NCBI GenBank assembly: GCA_950106755.1
Contig: OX467083.1
Coordinates: forward strand, 15,247,029 to 15,311,028
From: Climacium dendroides
Taxonomy: Eukaryota > Streptophyta > Bryopsida > Hypnales > Climaciaceae
Length of the DNA: 64,000 nt
Direction of reading: 5' to 3'
The position numbers were made by a program, and so were the translations under genes. The notes below the pieces were generated by a model. The model saw only the letters and a program-made list of their open reading frames with translations, searched no databases and was not told where the DNA came from. The stretch's first letter is position 1. Every line of letters begins with the position of its first letter. Positions 1 through 14,339 of this stretch are shown here, piece by piece.

Positions 1-1521
1 TTGAGAAATTGAAATTATAAAGTGAAATTTGGATACATTGTTGTATAAAGGGGACTCTATCTTCATGTGCAATCGCACTTAAAATGGACTATATTTAGAC
101 CTATTATTATTTGAATGAAATTTCTATGTAAAAATAAACTTTTTGTCAAAACTCAAAATGTCTCATTTCTTCTTATAGGAAGAATATACATCTTGATTAG
201 AATCACATGCTACAAGTTTCATGAATTTTGGATTTTTATTGATTGAAATCTTATTGATTGAAATTTAATCTCAAAATTTTGAATTTTATAAATTGAAAAA
301 GAATAAAATAAAATATCAAAGTAACATCAAATAATTATAAATATCAAAAACATATTATAGTTACTTATTTTTTTTAAATATATAGTATTTTCATCCTGGT
401 ATCTATTTCTAATTTATAATCTTTTGATTCATTGGTGATAGAGATGCCTTTATTTATTTTTGCTCTCAACAACTTATCTTTGAAAGGTGGGATCTTAAGA
501 TCTCAATATAACCATTTTATCTCATTTTAATGAACATGGCCTTAAAACAAAAAAGAAGAACTAAAAGGCAAAAAAAAAAAGAGTTAAAATGCAATAAGAA
601 GAAACAAGAAGCATGAACTAAAGAATAAAAAAAGCAAGAATTAAACTATGAACTAAAAAGCAACAAAAAACAACAACTAAGAAGCAAAATCAAGAAGCAA
701 CAAGAAGTAAAAGGTAAGAAACAACACAAAGCAAGGAAGAAGAGCCCAAAGAAGTGGCGGCTAGGATTTTCAAAACCCTAAAAAGGTGGTGGTTAGCGTT
801 TCAACATCCTAAAAAAATAGTGATTAGGTTTCAAAATCAAAAAAGTAGGTTTCTATTATTTCAAAATCCTATTGATCATATTTTTTTGAATTGCCTATAT
901 TTTTTGAGGGCTACCTCCAAAAATATGACTAGGAACATAGCTAAATCAAAATTATTACTAGAAATATAATTGAACCAAAAACATGACTGGAAATGTAATT
1001 GAACCAAAAATATGACTAGACACTTTTTCAACAATTTCCTTAACCAAATTTACTTTGGGTTGCCCCAAACAAAAGAATGTAATCACTATTATAGAGATAT
1101 GACTACAAAATATGACTTAAAAAAATATGATTATGAAATATGACTCCAAGTCCCCAAATAAGTTTCCTACAGTTCTCTATGAAGTATTTGGCATTCTCAA
1201 TAGGCATATACAATACATCCATGAAGTACAAGATCAAAATATGACTGCAACTAGTCACTAGTCATCCTTAGTCATATTTTCACAATTATAAAATACCCAT
1301 TTTCTAGTAGTTTGAAAAAAAGTTGTGTTTAAAGTCACCTAGTATAATGAGGGAGTGTTGTGGGTATGAGAGTATTTGATTGAAAATGGTGACTTGGATT
1401 AGTTGTTGGAGGTGAGTGTCATCATGGTGAGTAAAGTGTATACATATAAAAGTTGGGTGGGTTGTAAAAGTTAGTTTTTAATCTTGATAAGTTTTAAGCA
1501 AGGTAAAATTGCCACCAATGA

Positions 1522-1634
<113 letters not shown>

Positions 1635-2702
1635 AGGATCGTTTAATTCAATGAACTTGAGATTTTTTTTTGTAGAAAGTTTAAATTATCACAAAATTTG
1701 CATATATTGGAGGCAACATTGTACAAGTTTTAAGGGTATTTACATAGTTTATTGGACCAAATGTGACAAAAATCTATACGTACATAACTCACTACAAGGC
1801 TAGCCAAAAAAACTTTACATAAGGAAAGAAAACACAATAATCCAGAGAAAGATACATGATGATATTAGTGTAGGATAAGCATTGGAAAGGATCCTTTTAG
1901 AACCCTACAACATGTCCCACCAAGAATGGTTAGTAACATCATCCACTCATTTTGGTACCCAAAATCTTAAAAATGCCAACAATTCAATATTTATCCAATC
2001 GCCAATGTTGATTTGAAGCCAATTTGCAATTTGTAGTAATATTTAAAATTCTAATTTTTTTTTAAATACATTGTTTTGACTCTTCCATAGACTTTTGAAA
2101 ATATGATGCAATTCAACACTTTCAAAATTCTATAACTATTATTTTAATATCAATATCAAATAAAGCAATATAATTTATAAGTGCATCAATTTACACTACA
2201 ACACATAATGAGTCACTAATACAATAAAAATAATGTTTTCTTCATTAAAAAAAACTATTATGAAATGCTATATGCAATTTTCTAAATCTGATTTGCAACT
2301 TTAAAAGTTCATAATTCTTTATTTAATGAAGAGACCTTCTAAATAATTACATAGTAGCCTTTGCATTCAAGTTGAGAATGTATGTTCAAATTTATAGCTA
2401 TTGTGGTATAGTGAATAATCTATAATGTGGCTTACAATGCAAAGATCTTGCTAAAAAAACATTGTGATATGAAAAGTGGTTCACTCAACTATACACACAT
2501 CCTTAAAATTACTTGTGACTCAAATGTCCCATAACTACAATGAAAAATTGTATACACTAATATCTTGAGAACATTAATAGTTTATGAGATGATTATTTTT
2601 TCAAACTTACATATTCATGACATATTAACATTTTTGAATTCATACACTAATTTTGATTTCATATATACTTGTGGAAATACAATCAAACTTCAAGAATATT
2701 TT

Positions 2703-2750
2703 GTGCAAAAACACTTTGTAATGTGCAAAAACACTTTGCAATGTGCAAAA
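2703..2750. repeat. 20-bp tandem repeat, about 2.4 units
   Basis: The unit GTGCAAAAACACTTTGTAAT is repeated directly, the last copy being partial. Confidence 0.9.
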
Positions 2751-5187
2751 CTACCTAATGCAAACAAAGTACACCACATGCTTGGATGTTTACCATGAAA
2801 AGGAACCTTTTATTCCTACAAACAAATCGAGTATCTCTAGATGGCAATATTAGCCAATTGATAGGTCCCAAAAATTCTACTTATTCAAAATATACAAAAT
2901 TCTATCTAAAGTACACTCCCAAAGTTCTACCTACTTGTAGCTTTGTAATAAAAAGAACCATATAGCACAAGCCCAAAATACACGAAAACTAGCCTAATAT
3001 TGCCCACAAAATTTGGAAGGACCATTTAAAAATAAATTCATTGAAAATTCAATACATCCATATTCACCCTTTCTTAGTTCAAAATTTTCCACAATGGAGT
3101 ACAAAAGAAGTGTAATTTGATACTTCTAATGTTTTTGTAGATACACTGTGTAAATAGAACCACTTAGGGGTTAATATATCAATTGTTTCCTATTTGATCA
3201 AAATCTATTTTCCAAGATTTTATGATTTTAGGACAAAGAGACACTTCCTTCCACATTGTTGTTTTTCATTACTTTTGGAGTTTTGGGCATCATAGAAGCT
3301 ATTTACATCCATCAATATGGATGAAGCATACAAAATATAGATGAAAATGCATGTTTTCATGCAAAAATGTGAATTCATCTACAATTATAAAACAATATTT
3401 TTCTAAATTGTTTTAGCTATTTAGTGATTTCGTCCCTTGAAAATAGGAAAATCTATTGTCAAATATTCTTTAAAAACAACTTTTGAGCAATAAATTGCCT
3501 CAAAAAAATATTTTTTAATTTTCTTTCAAATAAACATAGAATTTCTAATCAATAAAAATAAATAGAGAAATAAATGTAATATACTGTATTGAAGAATGAA
3601 ATCTAATTAAAACATAGAGATAATTATTTTATAAATTTGGTCATATGACACCTCACATTGAACTCTTTATAGATCATATTTTTTTATTTTGATATAAATG
3701 CATAATAATATTATACTTAATTACTATAGATAGTTTTTTTAGTATCCTTTCCGGTTTCCTTCCAATAGCCATTGAATTTCTAATCAATAAGAATGAATGT
3801 AATATAGGAGAATTAACTTAAATTAACTTGAATGATATTCAGTTGTCAAGATAATTTTTTTTAATAAATTCCAAAAATTATTGACTATTAATTTTAAAAA
3901 ATATTGTATGGAAAAGAAACAATTCTTTTCATTTTTATGCAATTGCCAAATCACATTTGCTAGCTTTAATTAATAATTTGTCAAGGAATGTTGAACAAAA
4001 TCACTTGATATGTTGTATTGGTTTATCCTATTAGTGATGGCACATGATTAGTACCACTATTAAACCATTTCTTTTTTTGAAATTAGTACAATACAATAAT
4101 ATTTCAACAAGTGCTAATTTAAAATAGTGTGACTTTTGATAAAATACTTAGTATTACATTCTAATAGGAAAAATCATCATAGTCCCTAATACCATATTTG
4201 ATGGTCACAGTTGGCAAAAACTATTTTATATATAGAGAGAAAGAGAGAATTTTTAGAATTTTTTTAATAAATTATTTGTATGGAATAAAAACATTTTGCA
4301 ACATTTTGCATTTCTTGGAAAAAATAAAAATTTTAAGCAATTGCATAATCACATTTTATACTTTAACTATTATTTGGAAAAGAACCTGCCACTCAATATA
4401 ATAGTATTTTTTCTAAGTATTTTGAAATTTTCTAGAGTAATAACAAAAATTCTACCACAATGTAACCACACCTAAATTTGTTTTTTTACTGAATCTTGAA
4501 TCCTATTTTTTACTAGAAAATGTAGAAGTAAATAGTACTTAGAATGGTGTGTCTTGGAATTAAAGGAACATAACAACTTGGAGTTTGTAACCATTTTTTG
4601 TAATGATTTGTTTTTTCAATATTATTGTAGACTAAGAACATTGAATTTGTAATTTTTGCACTTGGCCATATAAAATTGCACTTATAAATTTTATGAGCAA
4701 AATCAACCTCATCACCAATAGGGTGTGTGTAAAGTTGCCCTTTGAGGGGGGCATATAAAATTGAAGAAGGGAACATTGATTTCTCTTTAGGAAATGTTTT
4801 TTTTCTTCAAGTTTGATTTGCCCCTTCATTGTGCAAATTAGAAAGTTTTCTTAAAAAATAATTCAAAATTTCATGTCCTTGATCATGCATTCGAATATAG
4901 AATTCAGCATTTAAAAACAAAAAAAAAACTTTATTGAATTTACAAATAACTTTAGTATTTCACATACAGTACTATGTCAAACTAAGGTCTCCTACTACAC
5001 CATTGTTTCACTGAATTTATCAATCTTTGAGGTCCTATTCAACATAAAATTCAAATTTAGTATGCATCTATGTCATTTCATAGTCGTTCATTGTTTAGTT
5101 CTTTCAATTGCATCGCAATGTACTTGAATAAATGAGGTTTTGCTAGTGTTGGGATGCTAACTTCCTTCTCTGTCATGTTCCCATGCA

Positions 5188-8050
5188 CTAGTACATTCTT
5201 CTTTTGTATAAACCCACTTCTTGTTTTTTTGGTATGTCATTCCATGAGAATATAACTACTTCTTTTTCCACCCATTTGTGTTTTTCATGAGATGGCTCCC
5301 ATAATGCTTCCATACAATTTGTGTACCGGTCTTCACTTGAGCTTTCTCTTTCTCCTACTCTCACCTTCAGAATTGGCCAATACCAAATAACCTTCATATT
5401 TGTTGCTCGCTTTCATTCACCAAGCTCCAAGATTTTTGCCATATAAAATGGCACTCTTACTCTAACTTTAGTAGCCTCCACTGAAAGGGCAACAAATTGT
5501 CCAACTTGAAGATCTTTCTCTGAATCAAATATTGGAAATGGATGTTCACCTTTTTCTGTGCTTGTTGCAATTGTCTCTTCTCCTTCTATCACTCTTCTTC
5601 TAGGAACCCTTGTTCCTGCAACCTATTTTGGCTTGTCCTTCTTTGGACCAAAGTACCCTCGAGCCTCAAGATTTGGCATTTGTTGCCATAATAGAGTCTA
5701 CCATTATTGACATCGTATTTGATTGCTCCCCTTCTTTAAACATCGAATCCAAATTAGTAGTCTTTCCGCTATTACCTGCAAAGCCTAATGGCCAAAATGG
5801 CTTGTTTGTCTCTGCATTTCTATCCAAGTTGGGAAACTCTTTCAAATATTTTATGAATTTCTCTGTTTTGTTAATTGTATCAAGATTTTTCAATACATCC
5901 CATCTTCTCTCCATACACTTCTCCTTGTAAACAATGAAATCTTCCAAGGCCCTCAACTCTCTTTCATCTGCTGCAAACACCTCTGTTAGAGCTGGCTTCT
6001 TTGCCGTTATAGGTAAGGATTGCAAGCACATGTGCCCTTCTGCCGGTCCCCATATATCTTTACTAAAATGATTGTACTGCAGTGCCCTAGGCACTCCATT
6101 CTCTATATAAAATCTCATATAGTGTGGAAAGGTGATCCCTGTTAATTGCTCTCCCCTCCTCAAAAGATGTGGTGTAATGAAAGACTTCCAATCTCGAACA
6201 TTCTCCAACTGACGTGCACTTACAAATGTCTCCGAGTACAACATTCATTTCTCTACCAAAGCCAACATCTCATTTATAGAATCAATATTCTTCCTCTTCA
6301 ACGTATTTGAGATAATACTGAACCGTTGGTCAATGTCTTCATGTGTATGCCCAATAATTAAAAAGCTTAGTTGCACCTCTTGGAAAAAGCCCATGTCCAC
6401 TAGAGCTGCACATAATGCAAACATGTATATATTCTTGTTCTCATGAGTAGTATTGTCCGCTTGAATTTGTAAAGTTGGTAGTAGCTTCCCCTTCCGTCTT
6501 TGCACATCAGACAATACATGCATTATAGTAGTAATCACTTGATTGCTATCATGCATGTGGTGTATATCAACCCAGACATCTGCATACAATCCAATTCTAT
6601 GCACTAGGACTCTACAAAGATGAATTTTTACAAACCAAGATTCTATGTTCTTCACATATTGCCTCATCTTCGGAACCATAGTTGTATTTTGGTCCATACC
6701 ATCCACTATTAAAAACATGTATAAATCTGGTGTTATCATTGCTGACTTCCTGAACAACCAATAATCACGCCTCTCTTCTATTTGATGTTGGATATGTATT
6801 ATATACAACTTCTTTATCTCCACACGAGTTGCTGTATTTGTTGTAGATTCCATTCCACACTTATATTCCCAATAGTGGTAGTACTTTGAAAATCAGGAAA
6901 ACAATGGAATTTGTACATGTAAAAATTCCTCGCACTACAACCGATGGAATGAACTGAGGGTCAATGGCTCTCCATCCACTATCTTTTTTACTTCTTCATT
7001 CACGTAGTGAAACACATCCACTTTTGTTGTATTCATGGGTAATAGTATCAATGGCACTACGTTGTTATCTATCTTCCTTTGTATTTGTCTGTGAGGTTGT
7101 ATGCATTCAAGTTCTTTCACAAATTCTTTAAAACTTGCACGTGTTGCAGACTTTTTTACTCCTTCTCTCAAGTAGCATATATTCCTATGTACCGCAGCCA
7201 TTTTTCTGTAGATTTGTTGTCATTGCTTCAATTGCTTGAACCGCCATTGCAAATAACCAAACGCCTTTGTGTAGCATGCATTACATACATCAAAACCATC
7301 TAATTTTGTTTTATACTTGTGTCTCTTCCCTCTTTTTGTTCTTTTGAAGAAAGTACTCAACATTTGCAGTATCCAAGTTGATCGAAGATCATACTTTTGC
7401 CCCCATGCCATATACCTCTAGTTCAATATGTATTTTTCATCTATTCCCTTGAGGCAATTCCTTTTGCATGCACCTTCATTTTTTGTTGCTATTACATTTT
7501 GCAATGTCACCTTCTGACTCATTGACTGTCTTCTTTCATGTAGGCCTCTTTCCCGTTTCCTTTGATTTATCATTGAATAACTTTGGGTAGCTCCTGCTTC
7601 TGGTAATCCATCCATTACTTCTTGAAAATGTCTGCTACTTGTTCCTTGTTCACGCGTTGGAGATCTTTGTTGAGGGGTGTTTATATTCTCAGGTGTTTTC
7701 CATGACATTTCTGGAAGACTTGGACTACTATTGCTCTCGTGGAATTCAAACTCCGGTGTTGATATGGGGGAAACATTACCATTTTGCCTTCCTCCTGATT
7801 CTAAAATACTTGACATTCCACCACTTGCAATTTGAATTCTTGATTTTTTCCAACGAATCACTAACCCCACACACTGACCAAGACGCTCTCTTATTAATTC
7901 TCCAGTCCATATGGAGCCATCCACAACATGAAGCACGTGCATAGCAACCTCATGGGGCCAAAGCTTTACATGATATAGTTCCATTCCACATTTAAGACTT
8001 TCATCAATTACTCCAATTCCACCAATAGCTCTTTCTTCAGTGATGAGCTC
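5188..8050 (-). pseudogene. DUF7869-type transposase-like protein, decayed by in-frame stops
   Basis: One frame runs on the minus strand from about 7984 (open further to about 8046) down to 5666, interrupted by only four stops: TAG at 7418-7420, TGA at 7220-7222, TAG at 6935-6937 and TGA at 6245-6247. No frameshift is needed. A further C-terminal part follows to 5188, with its own breaks. Landmarks of the DUF7869 family: a Cys-rich piece (VCNACYTKAFGYLQWRF), then LIVDGMDQNT, LQADNTTHENKN and IIGHTHEDIDQRF. These carry the acidic residues of an RNase H-like fold (inference). The C-terminal piece (PFYMAKILELGE, then IWYWPILKVRV) resembles the tail of these proteins. They are generally taken to be transposon-encoded; target and ends are unknown here. 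Confidence 0.75.
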
Positions 8051-8270
8051 TACAATTTTTACACTCTATGTACTCCATTATTATGCCTTCCAAACACACC
8101 ACCTTGGAATAGTCTTGCGCAACATACTTTAACGATTCTTTGGCCGACACTCTCTCCATTAGGCCTTGCTGTTGTTGCCAACAATGGCATATCCACAAGA
8201 CTTCCAAAACTCCTAGCATGTATTGTCCTCCTATATTCCTGTAGTTATACCTCCACTTTATGAGAACCAT
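8037..8270 (-). pseudogene. Probable N-terminal fragment of the same transposase-like element
   Basis: A 77-codon frame lies directly upstream of the DUF7869-type frame but in another phase. It contains CLEGIIMEYIECKNC, two Cys close together. A 52-base offset separates it from the next frame, so it is either a shifted N-terminal part or an unrelated shadow. I do not recognise a domain. Confidence 0.3.
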
Positions 8271-10019
8271 TTCATTTAAATAAAAATTGAGCTACAAAAT
8301 TTAACACTTTCCACATAAAATGGCACTCCTTCTCCTTCAATGTACATTGTGACAATGCTCAATTCCCATATAATTTCTCAATAAAAACCAAATTGTTACC
8401 ACCTTCACTAAGAACAACTAAAGGTATTTTGAAAACATACAATACTAACAATTATCATTTTCCTAAGTTCAACCCCGAAATTGTGAAGAACCACTTCTCT
8501 TCAACGACGTCTATTATCATGAAAATCACTTCTATTACATATAAGGTAGAGGTACCCATTCTCAACCTCGGCCCCATTATTAATCAATAGGAAGGCTCAA
8601 ATTCAAGAGAAGTTTGAACTCATTCATAATCATGGTTATTGATTTCCAATCATCAATTCCACCAATCTTATCATGACACATATACTTGGTTTAGATTTGG
8701 TTTTAAATACCAAAGTGAGCAAGAAGTAGTCTCTTAAATGAGTGGTTTTACAAGAATCTAGACATTGGACATGGGTCAAGGCCAACTTTGGCCTTCAAAA
8801 ATTCATAGTAATTTCACTTCATTTCAAAAAGTCACCAAACTTTTTGCAAACCTTGGCATTTTTGTTGATGCACTTCCAAGAATATTTCCAATGCTTTAGT
8901 TGCTTCAAATACGTCCGCCATTCCTTATTCGGTCAGTTAGGGGTGGCTCTACCTTCTATCATACAATGATTGTGAAGTTGGACCCTACATTTTCAACAAC
9001 ATGAAACTCCTAGGATACAAAACAAACTAATTGTAAATATTGCTTTTGAAACTCTAAATATAACATCAACATTGTTATTTTCTATATCACCTATCACACA
9101 ATTCTTTAATACAATTAGAAGACTACTATTGCCAATCATTAGCAATTTTTACTTACATTCATGTAATGATTTCAAAATTTATGTTTTATTAAAATTGATT
9201 TCAAGCCCTCTAACCCCAATGAACCAACATGCCTTTTTTGGCAACATAGAAATTTTATGCAAGCTCGTGAGACTAGAGATTTTGCATATTTTAGGCTACA
9301 ATTTTAATGCAAAGCGAGGATGAAGAATACCTTTCATTTTCCCATAATTTAGGACTTCTGGAAATACCATTCAAAAGTTTTGGACATTTTGTTATTTCTT
9401 TTCATAAATGGACAATTTGGGCAGTTTAAAAAATATTTTTTTCAAAAACTATGACTTGAAATTGGTATTCTAGATTTATATACAATTGAAATTTGAAAAG
9501 CTTTGAATCATTCCATTTCAATGAATTAGTCAAAAGATACGAGTAACTTAAATTTGCAGATAGGTGTGGATTCCGTAATCTTAAAATAAACTTTGAAGTC
9601 TAGTATTGAACTCTATTTTTAATTTTTTAGGGAAAAAGGGTGTAAGTTGTGTATTACAACTTTACAACCATTGGGATTAGCATTTGTAGGTGTGCAACAA
9701 TCCGAAAGCAAAGACACCACATAAAAATCGTACAAGGTTTTTGGGAAGCCCAATTTGAAACACTAAATGGTATTATTCATGTATTTGATATAGAAGTTGC
9801 ACAATAAGCTTCCAACTATAACAAAAGCTTGTATTCATATTGAATTGAATACAATAACACATAGCACTCCTACTTTGAATGATTATTGCGTCTTGCACAT
9901 GTCTCAGAAGCAATAAAATGATCAAGCATTTTGTACATATGTTATTATTTTTGACCATGATGACTTGACAAGCTTTACATGTTCTCAATGGAATCTCTCA
10001 TTAATCAAATTTTTGGAAT
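8271..10019. other. AT-rich spacer without recognised genes
   Basis: Contains part of the dispersed repeat (9440-9700). A stretch near 8716-8815 resembles 41240-41360. No gene seen. Confidence 0.6.
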
Positions 10020-11520
10020 TTCAATATTTGGATTTCTAAAATCTTCATTTTGACAAATAATATGGAATTACAAATTTGCACTCAAATTTGCACTTGTATT
10101 TGTGTATGTACCTACATATTTTGCATTCGTATATCTATTCATACCTATATATATTATATTTGTACTTGTAATTATGTACATATATTTATTGAAGGGAAAA
10201 CTTTTTTATTTCAAGAAAAGTAGTTGGTATTTTTATTATATAGGATTGGATAGTGATTTTGAATGGAAATTTATTAAATGTGAAAAAATTGTATATTGGT
10301 GTTATCTAGTCCATCCAAGATACCAAGATAATTAACAATTAAAGATAAGCCAATTCAAATTCTCAAATTATAAATAGCCAATTCATAATGAGAACCTTAG
10401 GTAACTTACCAATCTACATTGTCTTCAAAAAACACTTTAACTCAAATAAAAGTATAAGAGATAACCCCAAGCATAGCAATGGACAACCACATAATTATAG
10501 AAAACTTGAGTTTTGGGCTACTTTGGTTCAAATTTCTTCTCAAACAAAAGGCCCATCATTGAATATGAAGTGTCTCTAAGGTATGTACACCCATAATCAA
10601 CATTTCTAAAATGCAACATCCACATTTGGATTGAAAAGCAAAACAAAAACCTACATATTGATTACATAAGATGTGCACAATTCAAACACAAGAATCTATG
10701 AGAGACTCCTCTTGGTTTTGGGGCACACAAAAAATTATACTTTTTAAATTCATAATTTATTCATACATTGTCTATATAATGCATACTAAAGTGATTTAAA
10801 ATCCTCTTCTACTTACAAATAAGATTCAATTGAAATAGTTTATGTTCAATAATAGTAAATCTATTCAATCATAATTAATAACAATTATAGGTGTATATAA
10901 AATAGTATGTGTCATGCTATAAGGACACTAATTTGGAAGCAATGATAGATGGTCCTCTTGTGTGCATACAATAGTCTTTTTTGTAGTTACAATTGACCCT
11001 TTCCAATGACCCTATTTACTCCCATCACGGTTGTCATATTAGGGAAGTGTCATAATATGCAAATGTATTCACATTCCACTACCATTTAAAAAACATTGGC
11101 CAACTCTCTATTCAATAAAACCATGAGACATTCTTGCTATAAAAATAAAAGTTTCACTTTTATAAAATACATGTATATAGATATAAATATGGATACAACT
11201 ATGAATACATTATAGATGTTGAAAATACATAAGAATATAAACACATCACATGTGGACATTTATATTAATCTTATATTATTTGTGGAAATGAACTCAATTC
11301 TAGAAACTCATATATTAAATTCCATAAATTCAGGATTTAAGCAACATATATAGTTATACATAAATATGAATTAAAAAAAATTCACTCTATATTAGCCATA
11401 AAAAATAATATTATATGATTATGAAATGGTATTCATTGTATATCTACACAAAATGAAATACTTGCAAATAAATTGTACATGATAATCTCTATATAAATAG
11501 TTATTTCAAAAAGTGTTGAT

Positions 11521-14301
11521 TTAAGGAATGAATAAGCGAGCTTTTGGAATGGCAATCAAAGGGTGAGCTAACACATGCCCAACCCCTTCACCTTCTGATA
11601 TATCTAAATCTATAGGTTGCAAACCATTAGGAAGAGACCAATCAAAGGATTGCATAAAATTTGCAACCATAACGTGAACCAATGTTAAAGCTAACATGAT
11701 GCCTGGACATTGTCTCCTTCCAGCTCCAAATGGTAGTACTTCAAAATTTTGACCTTCAACTTGTATATTAGCATGAGGCATCCTATCCAAAAATCTTTCA
11801 GGCTTAAAAGACATAGGATCCTCCCATGTCTTTGGATCTCGAGCAATTGCTGCAACATTTACAAGGACTGGTGTTTTCCTTGGTATGTCATACCCCAAAA
11901 CCTTACAAGGTTCTTCACTCAAATGAGGAATCAACATTGGGAGTGCTGGATGAAGACGAAAGGTTTCTTTAACAATGGCTTGTAAATACTTGAGGTTAGG
12001 AACATCCTCATCTTCAACTCTTCGAGACTTGCCTACAACATTGTCAAGCTCTTCTTGCACCTTCTTCATCACAATGGGATTGCGAATGCATTCCGCAATT
12101 GCCCATTCTATTGTATCAGTAGTAGTATTCATACTTCCAATAAAAGCATTCTGTTTTTCCAAAAGAGAAGAAAAAATTAAAGGAGCAATCTTTAAACATA
12201 TTCACAAGATGAACTTGAAGATTTGAGATCAATAATATAAATAATTTAAAAACTTTGACAACAACACAAAACTTTAATGTATGGAGTTCATCATATAATA
12301 TTCTAACAAATAGATCATCAACCTCATGACAACATGAAAATACATTAAAGTGGTCCATGTGTGACTATCTTAAACATTTTAACTTCAAAAATTCAAACTG
12401 TAAAGTCTTTCATTTGAAAAATTGAATATATTAGTTCTCAATAGCCTCTATTAGTCTATTTAATGAAAAGGAATTGCATCCTTACCCACAATGAACTACT
12501 AACGTTGTCATTGGTGATGGCAAATTGCAATGTATCATCCTCCATTTGGTTTAAGAGGACATCTACCAAATCATTGTCAAAAATGGAACCACTCTTCCGT
12601 TGTGTAATATGCTCAGATATGATTGGGGCTATGAAATCATCCATTCTCTTTCTCAACCCTCGCAGTTGTCTTTCGAGCCCAAAGACATCCATCCACTTGA
12701 ATATAGGGATGAAATCTCCTGGATTTATAAATTGACCATACTTCATGATGTCCCTCAAAATCTTTTCAAAATTGCTCACTTGCTCAAGTTCTTGTATGTC
12801 ACATTTCTTCCCGGAAGACATTGCCATAAAACGCCTTTTGAGAATCATGCGCGACATGATGTTAGTTATGGCCACTTCAATGTAGTTCCTCACAGAAACC
12901 ACCGTGACACCATCTTGGGGAATCACACGCATGATATGAGCAATTTCTTCTGCTCGCGTATTTATTGCTAGTTGAAGTTGTTTGTTGGTGCTAAGTTGTA
13001 TGTGTAGTACCTTTTTCAAGTGCAGCCTTACAGGTGAGTCTGACACCATGGCTATATCTGGTACCAAATATGGTTACAATTGTTAAGAAAAGGTGAATTT
13101 CAAACTATAAAAATTGAACTAAACAAAAAAGACTAAAATCAAATGACTATCAAATCTAGTTAAAAAAATGAAGGAGTTTTAAATGCCTAGCTTTATAAAC
13201 TATAAGTATTGTAGACGTTAATACTTAGATAGTTAAAATGGCACTTAGGTACGTACACCCATTATCAACATTGTTCCAAATGTGACACCTACATTTGGGT
13301 CAAAAAGCATAAAAAAATCTTAACTAGTATTGATTACTAAAGATGTATACTATAAAAATATGAAAGTTATGAAAGCCTATTCTTGATTTTTTGGTAGCCC
13401 TCAAGACATTATTTGGAAAATTTATAACTTATTCAAACATTGTCCATGTAATGCATGCTAAAGTGAATTGGAATAGTAGTTGCCAATGAAATCTAATAAA
13501 AATAATTCATGTTAAGAAATATTAACTATACTCAACTATCATTAGTGTTGATTATAGATGTGCGTACCTTAATTTTCCTAAACCCAAGTTCTGTACTACT
13601 AACCATCTTGAGCATTCTAGACACTCAAGCTTCTATCTCTTCAATATCTAAAGACAAAATGTAGCAATCCAAAAAAACATCTCTATAAACTCAACTAACC
13701 TAATTTGTACATATGACAATCACTCATTGAGTAAACACAATCACTTTGCATGTCATTTTCCAAAACATTGTGGCTTTCTACTTTTGGCTTGTTATATCCA
13801 ACAACATGAAATTGGAGCCTTGTTATGAAAATAACATCTTTCAAATCCTCACTTGTACCATGGCTTCTATGTTACTTCTCATAATGAAGCTCTACATTTA
13901 CATTACATTCAACATCCTCACAAAAGAATTTGAATCTAATTTTCATTGGGACAAATTTGTACCTCCAGGAATAGTCACGTCTGAAAAAGAAGATGCCATC
14001 CGGTTTGCGAAATTGGGACCTTGAGTCTTGAGAATCTCCTCCGCTGCTGCAGGGGAGGTAGCCACCACAACCAGCTTTGGGCCCAACCATATGGACATCA
14101 GCGGCCCATAAGTCTCCGCCAGTTTGGTCAAGTCCCGCTGTGGGAATTTGCCCAACAAGTGCAAGCAACCGATGAAGGGGAGACCCCGCGGGCCTGGAGG
14201 CAAATTCTTGTATTTGCTGCTTGTGAGCACCTTGGCAAGCAGAAGGATGCCAAGCACCACTGCAGCGACAACCTGCGCAGCAGCAGCAGCGCCACATTCA
14301 T
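11521..14301 (-). CDS. Cytochrome P450 gene A (A-type, three exons), no in-frame ATG
   Basis: Exon 1 runs from about 14283 to 13963, exon 2 is 13057-12486 (572 bases) and exon 3 is 12150-11521 (630 bases). From a GTG at 14260 they join into 499 codons plus TAA. The product should be a membrane-anchored haem mono-oxygenase of the endoplasmic reticulum. Visible parts in order: a hydrophobic anchor (VVLGILLLAKVL), the hinge PPGPRGLPFIG, the K-helix KETFR, the PERF motif KPERF and the haem loop FGAGRRQCPG with its Cys ligand. Introns are GT-AG (905 and 335 bases). Oddities: the ATG at 14301 is one frame away from the P450 frame; the C-helix Trp is replaced (SPVRLHLKKV); the I-helix reads GSMNTTT with Asn for the usual acid. 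It pairs with gene B at 37-39.7 kb. The P450 family number and substrate cannot be told. Confidence 0.85.
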
Positions 14302-14339
14302 GCGGTTGCTCACAGGGACTAACTTAACTTGAGCAAACA

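Noticed and set aside
5610..5930. 106-codon plus-strand open frame
   Set aside because: Antisense shadow of the DUF7869-type frame.
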